Origin: Peptococcaceae bacterium
GTDB lineage: Bacteria; Bacillota; Dehalobacteriia; UBA7702
DNA length: 9,004 nt
Assembly: GCA_019415505.1 (NCBI GenBank)
Contig: DXZC01000088.1
Location: 1-9,004, forward strand
Reading direction: 5' to 3'
Below are positions 5,881 through 9,004 of this stretch, one piece after another. Every line of letters begins with the position of its first letter. The first letter of the stretch is position 1. The notes beneath the pieces were generated by a model. It worked only from the letters and a program-made list of their open reading frames with translations, was not told where the DNA came from and ran no database searches. The translations under genes and the position numbers were made by a program.

Positions 5881-7317
5881 TTAAGCCATCACTTTATCCA
5901 TATATTTTCTTACTTCCTTATCTATTTCCGCATCTAGCATAGTGTCGGGAGCGGCCGCCAAAATCTCTTTATAGCGCTTATTGGCCCGTTCCACAACATC
6001 AAAGGCTCCGTCGGCGTGCCAATCATTATAATTTTCACACTCAGATATTGAGTTGCTAAAGGTGTCCTTAAAGTTTTCAAAGGTATTTACGTGAGTTAGA
6101 TAACTGCCGCCGGGGCCCACCTCCTGAATTACGTCAACAGAGAGGGCTTCGTCGGAGGTATCCACCCCTTCCTTAATATATAAGCAGCGTTCAATAATTT
6201 CTTCATCAATTATATGCTTTTCATAGGATGTGGTCATAATCGCGTCGAGCACGCCCAAGCATTCATTGATAATATCAGCGCCGCTGAAAATACCCATCAT
6301 GACGTTTTGCATAGTTTCCAAGCCCGCCTGGGCATCGGGTATTTTAGCGTCTGTCATGCCGCACATACACCTGGTAGGCATATGGTAATAGTCATGAGCC
6401 ATCTGCAACAAGGGACCGTTAATCATCATCATTTCCGGAGTACCTGTAATATAGCTGGCTCTCTTCATATAACCCACGCTAGAGGAGGGCGAAGAAACGA
6501 TGGGGGTGGCTGGATTCAATAAATAGGAGAATACTATGCCCGAAAGTATTTCTGTATTTTGTAAAACCATCATGCCAAAGGGCTTCATAGGACCGGTCAA
6601 GCCAGCCATTATACAGGGCAACAAGTATAAGCCCTGGCCTCTGTTGCCATAGGCCATCATAGTTTCACAGGTTTCTTTAGCCCAGCTAAGAGGACTTAAG
6701 GGATTAACGCTAACATTGGAATACTGTACGCCCGCGCTTTCCCCAGGGGCAAAGCCCATTGATATTTCCAAAAGATCCAAGTATTCATTAGCGTGTTTTC
6801 CCGACATACACCAGCCCAGAACAGGCTTGTCGGAATTTTTAATGATTTCATAACACATATAAAGATGCTTGAATTCATCGGGCACATCTGAAGGATTAAG
6901 GGGGTGCGCGCCAACAAGATTTATAACCTTGCTGGCCTGGGCCAAACGCATCAAATTACCGTAATCTTCAATGGTAGCTAAGCGGCGGCCATTATCGAGA
7001 TCCTGCACATAAACGGCGCCAGCATTGGGCTGTACGGCAAATTCCTTACCAATTTCCACATTGTTCTCGCTATTCCTAGCTTCAATAACATAAGTTCGTT
7101 TTAGGTTCGCAATAGCATTGTCAACCAGCTCTTTAGGGATATATACCCGCTGACCGTCAACAGTAGCGCCATGTTTTTTAAACAGTTCAACAGCCTCGTC
7201 ACATTGAAAGACAATGCCAGTCTCTCTTAAAATTTTTAAAGAAGCTTCATGAATACGTTCATAGTCCTTAAATTCCAACAACGAAACCGTTGCTTGCAAA
7301 CCGTTTTTTCTACCCAT
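5881..7317 (-). CDS. MttB-superfamily (non-pyrrolysine) methylamine:corrinoid methyltransferase
   Basis: A 478-residue cytoplasmic enzyme of the trimethylamine methyltransferase superfamily (MttB/COG5598). Family members move a methyl group from a quaternary or tertiary amine to a cognate corrinoid protein. Recognisable family segments are IHEASLKILRETGI (22-35), the region around NAGAVYVQDLDNGRR (98-112), LTGPMKPFG (240-248) and GMTDAKIPDAQAG (320-332). True MttB carries an in-frame UAG read as pyrrolysine in the residue-330 region; here the frame is uninterrupted at full length, so this is a non-Pyl member like MtgB (glycine betaine), MtpB (proline betaine) or MtcB (carnitine). The adjacent BCCT transporters favour a betaine-type substrate, but the substrate is not proven. 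AGGAG ten bases before ATG 7317 supports the start. No corrinoid protein or partner methyltransferase adjoins it. Expression is probably from the sigma-54 promoter at 7373-7390. Confidence 0.93.
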   Translation of the reverse strand: MGRKNGLQATVSLLEFKDYERIHEASLKILRETGIVFQCDEAVELFKKHGATVDGQRVYIPKELVDNAIANLKRTYVIEARNSENNVEIGKEFAVQPNAGAVYVQDLDNGRRLATIEDYGNLMRLAQASKVINLVGAHPLNPSDVPDEFKHLYMCYEIIKNSDKPVLGWCMSGKHANEYLDLLEISMGFAPGESAGVQYSNVSVNPLSPLSWAKETCETMMAYGNRGQGLYLLPCIMAGLTGPMKPFGMMVLQNTEILSGIVFSYLLNPATPIVSSPSSSVGYMKRASYITGTPEMMMINGPLLQMAHDYYHMPTRCMCGMTDAKIPDAQAGLETMQNVMMGIFSGADIINECLGVLDAIMTTSYEKHIIDEEIIERCLYIKEGVDTSDEALSVDVIQEVGPGGSYLTHVNTFENFKDTFSNSISECENYNDWHADGAFDVVERANKRYKEILAAAPDTMLDAEIDKEVRKYMDKVMA

Positions 7318-7372
7318 ATTAATCTGTCTCCTTTCGGCTTTTGAATAATTGTCCGGTTAGTAACCCTTTTTA

Positions 7373-7390
7373 TTGCAAGAACAATGCCAA
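7373..7390 (-). promoter_or_regulatory. Sigma-54 (-24/-12) promoter for the methyltransferase gene
   Basis: The minus strand reads TTGGCATTGTTCTTGCAA. TTGGCA and TTGCA match the RpoN consensus almost completely, with GG (7388-7387) and GC (7376-7375) separated by exactly ten bases. The predicted start near 7363 leaves a leader of about 45 bases to ATG 7317. The gene immediately upstream encodes a sigma-54 activator, which strongly supports the call. Confidence 0.85.
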
Positions 7391-7422
7391 ATGAAAAATT
7401 ATTTTTTTACCCCAGTAATACA

Positions 7423-7443
7423 GGGCTTTTAGGAGAAAATCCC
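7423..7443. repeat. Imperfect dyad between the regulator and the methyltransferase gene
   Basis: GGGCTTTT (7423-7430) and AAAATCCC (7436-7443) form an 8-bp dyad with one mismatch around AGGAG. It lies between the proposed activator site and the -24 element. No T tract follows on the minus strand, so a terminator is unlikely. The role is unknown. Confidence 0.3.
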
Positions 7444-7473
7444 GAATGGAGAAACGAGAATTAAGGCAAAACA

Positions 7474-7496
7474 TGAAAGTCGAAATGACTCTTTCA
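7474..7496. promoter_or_regulatory. Candidate activator site upstream of the methyltransferase promoter
   Basis: TGAAAGTC (7474-7481), GAAAT and GACTCTTTCA (7487-7496) form a long dyad with a two-base bulge. Its core is AGTC-N5-GACT (7478-7490). The centre is about 121 bases upstream of the predicted sigma-54 start, typical for an enhancer-type site, and the core also occurs upstream of the BCCT promoter. It lies 5 bases past the regulator stop, so it could instead be a weak terminator; the following TGTTTTG is a poor T tract. Confidence 0.5.
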
Positions 7497-7500
7497 GACA

Positions 7501-8967
7501 CTACTTTGACTTAATCTGACCCGGCCCTTCCTCCAGGCCAGGCATTGCTTCGGTTTTATTTTTATAATATTTATTGATGATTCTGGTAGCTTTGCTTTGA
7601 CTAATATGTAACTCCTCCGCAACCTTATAAGAACTCCGTAATTTTACGTAAAGATCCAAGACCCTTTCAATTTCCAGTTCCTTATAGGAAATGGCGGAGT
7701 GAGAATTTACCGGTTCAATATAATCTACGGTGGCGCTGCCGGGACAATCGGCAATTTTAGTCGGCAAATCCGCCGGGGTAATTTCCGGTTTATCCGCCAA
7801 CAAGACTAATTGTTCCAGGGTATGTTGTAACTCTCTTACATTACCGGGCCAATCATAATGTTCCATAATTTTCATCGTTTCAGGCGTTACGTTTATATAA
7901 GACTTATACTTTGTGTTTAACTCATTGAGAAAGTAATTAATTAGCAAGGGAATATCCTCCCGGCGTTGGCGCAAAGGCGGAATATTAATTTCCACAACAT
8001 TGAGGCGGTAAAAAAGATCCTTGCGGAAGTCTCCTTTTTCTACAGCCTGTTCCAAATCCACGTTGGTGGCGGCAATTATGCGGGTATCAACATACACCTT
8101 TTCCGTGCCGCCAATGGGAATAAAGCTTCTCTCCTGAACTAGCTGTAGTATTTTAGCCTGTAAACCCAAGGGCAGCTCGCCTATTTCATCTAAAAATAAA
8201 GTGCCCTTATGGGCCAGTTCCACTAAACCCTTTTTACCATTGCCTACCGCACCGCTAAAAGCGCCCTTGCAATAGCCGAACAATTCCGATTCCAAAAGAT
8301 TCTCCGGTATGGAAGCGCAATTTATGTGCATCATCAGACCCTTCCGGCGGGTACTAACCTTATGAATATAATTGGCAATGACATTCTTACCCACTCCGCT
8401 CTCACCCAAGATAAGGATATTGGCGTCAACCGACCCCATGCGGCGGGCCAGAGACAGGCAGTTAAGCATATTAGGGCTTTCAGCTATTATGCCGGCAAAT
8501 TCTAACTCTGTTTTTTTCAGCTCCTTGGTCTCATTGCGGTACTGCTCTACCATTTTTTTGCTTATTTCTAAATCATTGCGTAAGCAATTAATATCGGTAA
8601 TATCGCGGCTGTTCAAAACTAAAAAACGCAATTCACCGTTTTTCTTAAATACCGGTGTAGAGGTAACAGTAAGGGTCTTGCCAAATACAGTGTACTGTTC
8701 TAAGGTTATCCTTTGTTTCTTCTTGAGAAATACCGGAGCCAACACAGGAATACAATAACCTTGCTCCTCGACATATTGCACCGGCTTGCCAATAAGCTCC
8801 GCTGGCTCAGCGCCATAATGCCTTTGACAAGCTTCGTTTACATAAATAGTATTACCGTTTGGATCAATTACAAAAATTTCATCAAAGGAATTATCTAAGA
8901 TTAGTTTTAAATCTTCCCAACTTAAATCCTGGTCTGTAATTTTGCCTGTAGTTATTTTTGCGGACAT
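7501..8967 (-). CDS. PAS-domain sigma-54-dependent transcriptional activator
   Basis: An enhancer-binding protein of 488 residues from ATG 8967; numbering here counts from GTG 8976, three residues longer. An N-terminal PAS domain (about 22-125) carries FDEIFVIDPNGNTIYVNEAC and probably senses the signal. A charged, coiled-coil-like linker follows (131-160). The AAA+ domain has Walker A GESGVGKN (191-198), the sigma-54 contact loop GAFSGA (238-243, Ser in place of the usual Thr), Walker B TLFLDE (259-264), the arginine-finger region FRKDLFYRL (317-325) and WPGNVREL (376-383). A C-terminal helix-turn-helix lies at about 448-470 (KVAEELHISQSKATRIINKY). There is no receiver domain, so it is not a classical two-component partner. 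AGGA lies 10 bases before ATG 8967 but only one base before GTG 8976, which decides the start. It most likely controls the two sigma-54 promoters in this window. Confidence 0.93.
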   Translation of the reverse strand: MSAKITTGKITDQDLSWEDLKLILDNSFDEIFVIDPNGNTIYVNEACQRHYGAEPAELIGKPVQYVEEQGYCIPVLAPVFLKKKQRITLEQYTVFGKTLTVTSTPVFKKNGELRFLVLNSRDITDINCLRNDLEISKKMVEQYRNETKELKKTELEFAGIIAESPNMLNCLSLARRMGSVDANILILGESGVGKNVIANYIHKVSTRRKGLMMHINCASIPENLLESELFGYCKGAFSGAVGNGKKGLVELAHKGTLFLDEIGELPLGLQAKILQLVQERSFIPIGGTEKVYVDTRIIAATNVDLEQAVEKGDFRKDLFYRLNVVEINIPPLRQRREDIPLLINYFLNELNTKYKSYINVTPETMKIMEHYDWPGNVRELQHTLEQLVLLADKPEITPADLPTKIADCPGSATVDYIEPVNSHSAISYKELEIERVLDLYVKLRSSYKVAEELHISQSKATRIINKYYKNKTEAMPGLEEGPGQIKSK

Positions 8968-8977
8968 TACACTCACT

Positions 8978-8981
8978 TCCT
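8978..8981 (-). promoter_or_regulatory. Ribosome binding site deciding the activator start
   Basis: AGGA (within AAGGAA, 8982-8977 on the minus strand) has 10 bases to ATG 8967 but a single base to GTG 8976. The ATG is therefore the likelier start, which shortens the protein by three residues. Confidence 0.6.
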
Positions 8982-9004
8982 TAATTATAACTAAAAAGTA
9001 ATAT

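Noticed and set aside
5881..7317. A pyrrolysine-encoding (UAG) trimethylamine methyltransferase.
   Set aside because: The frame is full length for the family with no internal UAG, so it belongs to the non-pyrrolysine branch and should not be annotated as trimethylamine-specific MttB.
8984..8989. TATAAT on the minus strand as the promoter of the activator gene.
   Set aside because: The predicted start would fall inside or after the ribosome site of the gene. The true promoter is probably beyond base 9004.

Overview
The window is one end of a draft or metagenomic contig. Bases 1-23 are Illumina Nextera adapter, so native DNA starts at base 24. Every gene I can support lies on the minus strand, so transcription runs from base 9004 towards base 1. 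The DNA is moderately AT-rich, Shine-Dalgarno sites are strong (AGGAGG type), and the gene set (MttB-superfamily methyltransferase, BCCT transporters, PAS-type sigma-54 activator) suggests a strictly anaerobic Bacillota: a Clostridia, Peptococcaceae or Sporomusa-like acetogen or methyl-user. That placement is inference from gene content.

In transcription order: (1) a PAS / AAA+ / HTH sigma-54-dependent activator (8967-7501); (2) a complete MttB-superfamily, non-pyrrolysine methylamine methyltransferase (7317-5881), closed by a strong intrinsic terminator; (3) two consecutive BCCT-family transporters (5605-3983 and 3954-2377) forming one operon; (4) a 480-base stretch with a GC-rich hairpin, a small tandem repeat and a doubtful 46-codon frame; (5) a small zinc-ribbon protein (1894-1571) with an open, hydrophobic in-frame continuation after its stop; (6) an Amt ammonium transporter (1251-76).

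The core is a probable quaternary-amine module. BCCT proteins import betaine-like compounds. MttB-superfamily proteins without pyrrolysine, such as the glycine betaine enzyme MtgB of Desulfitobacterium, move one methyl group to a corrinoid protein. The activator probably switches the module on. Both transcription units carry a good sigma-54 -24/-12 element (GG-N10-GC, both containing GGCAT-N5-TTGCA), and about 110-120 bases upstream of each predicted start is the same dyad, AGTC-N5-GACT. This dyad is a candidate binding site for the adjacent activator and is the most interesting signal here. No corrinoid protein or methylcorrinoid:tetrahydrofolate methyltransferase is in the window, so these partners must be encoded elsewhere or beyond base 9004. 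The zinc-ribbon and amt genes look like separate sigma-A units with no evident link to the module.
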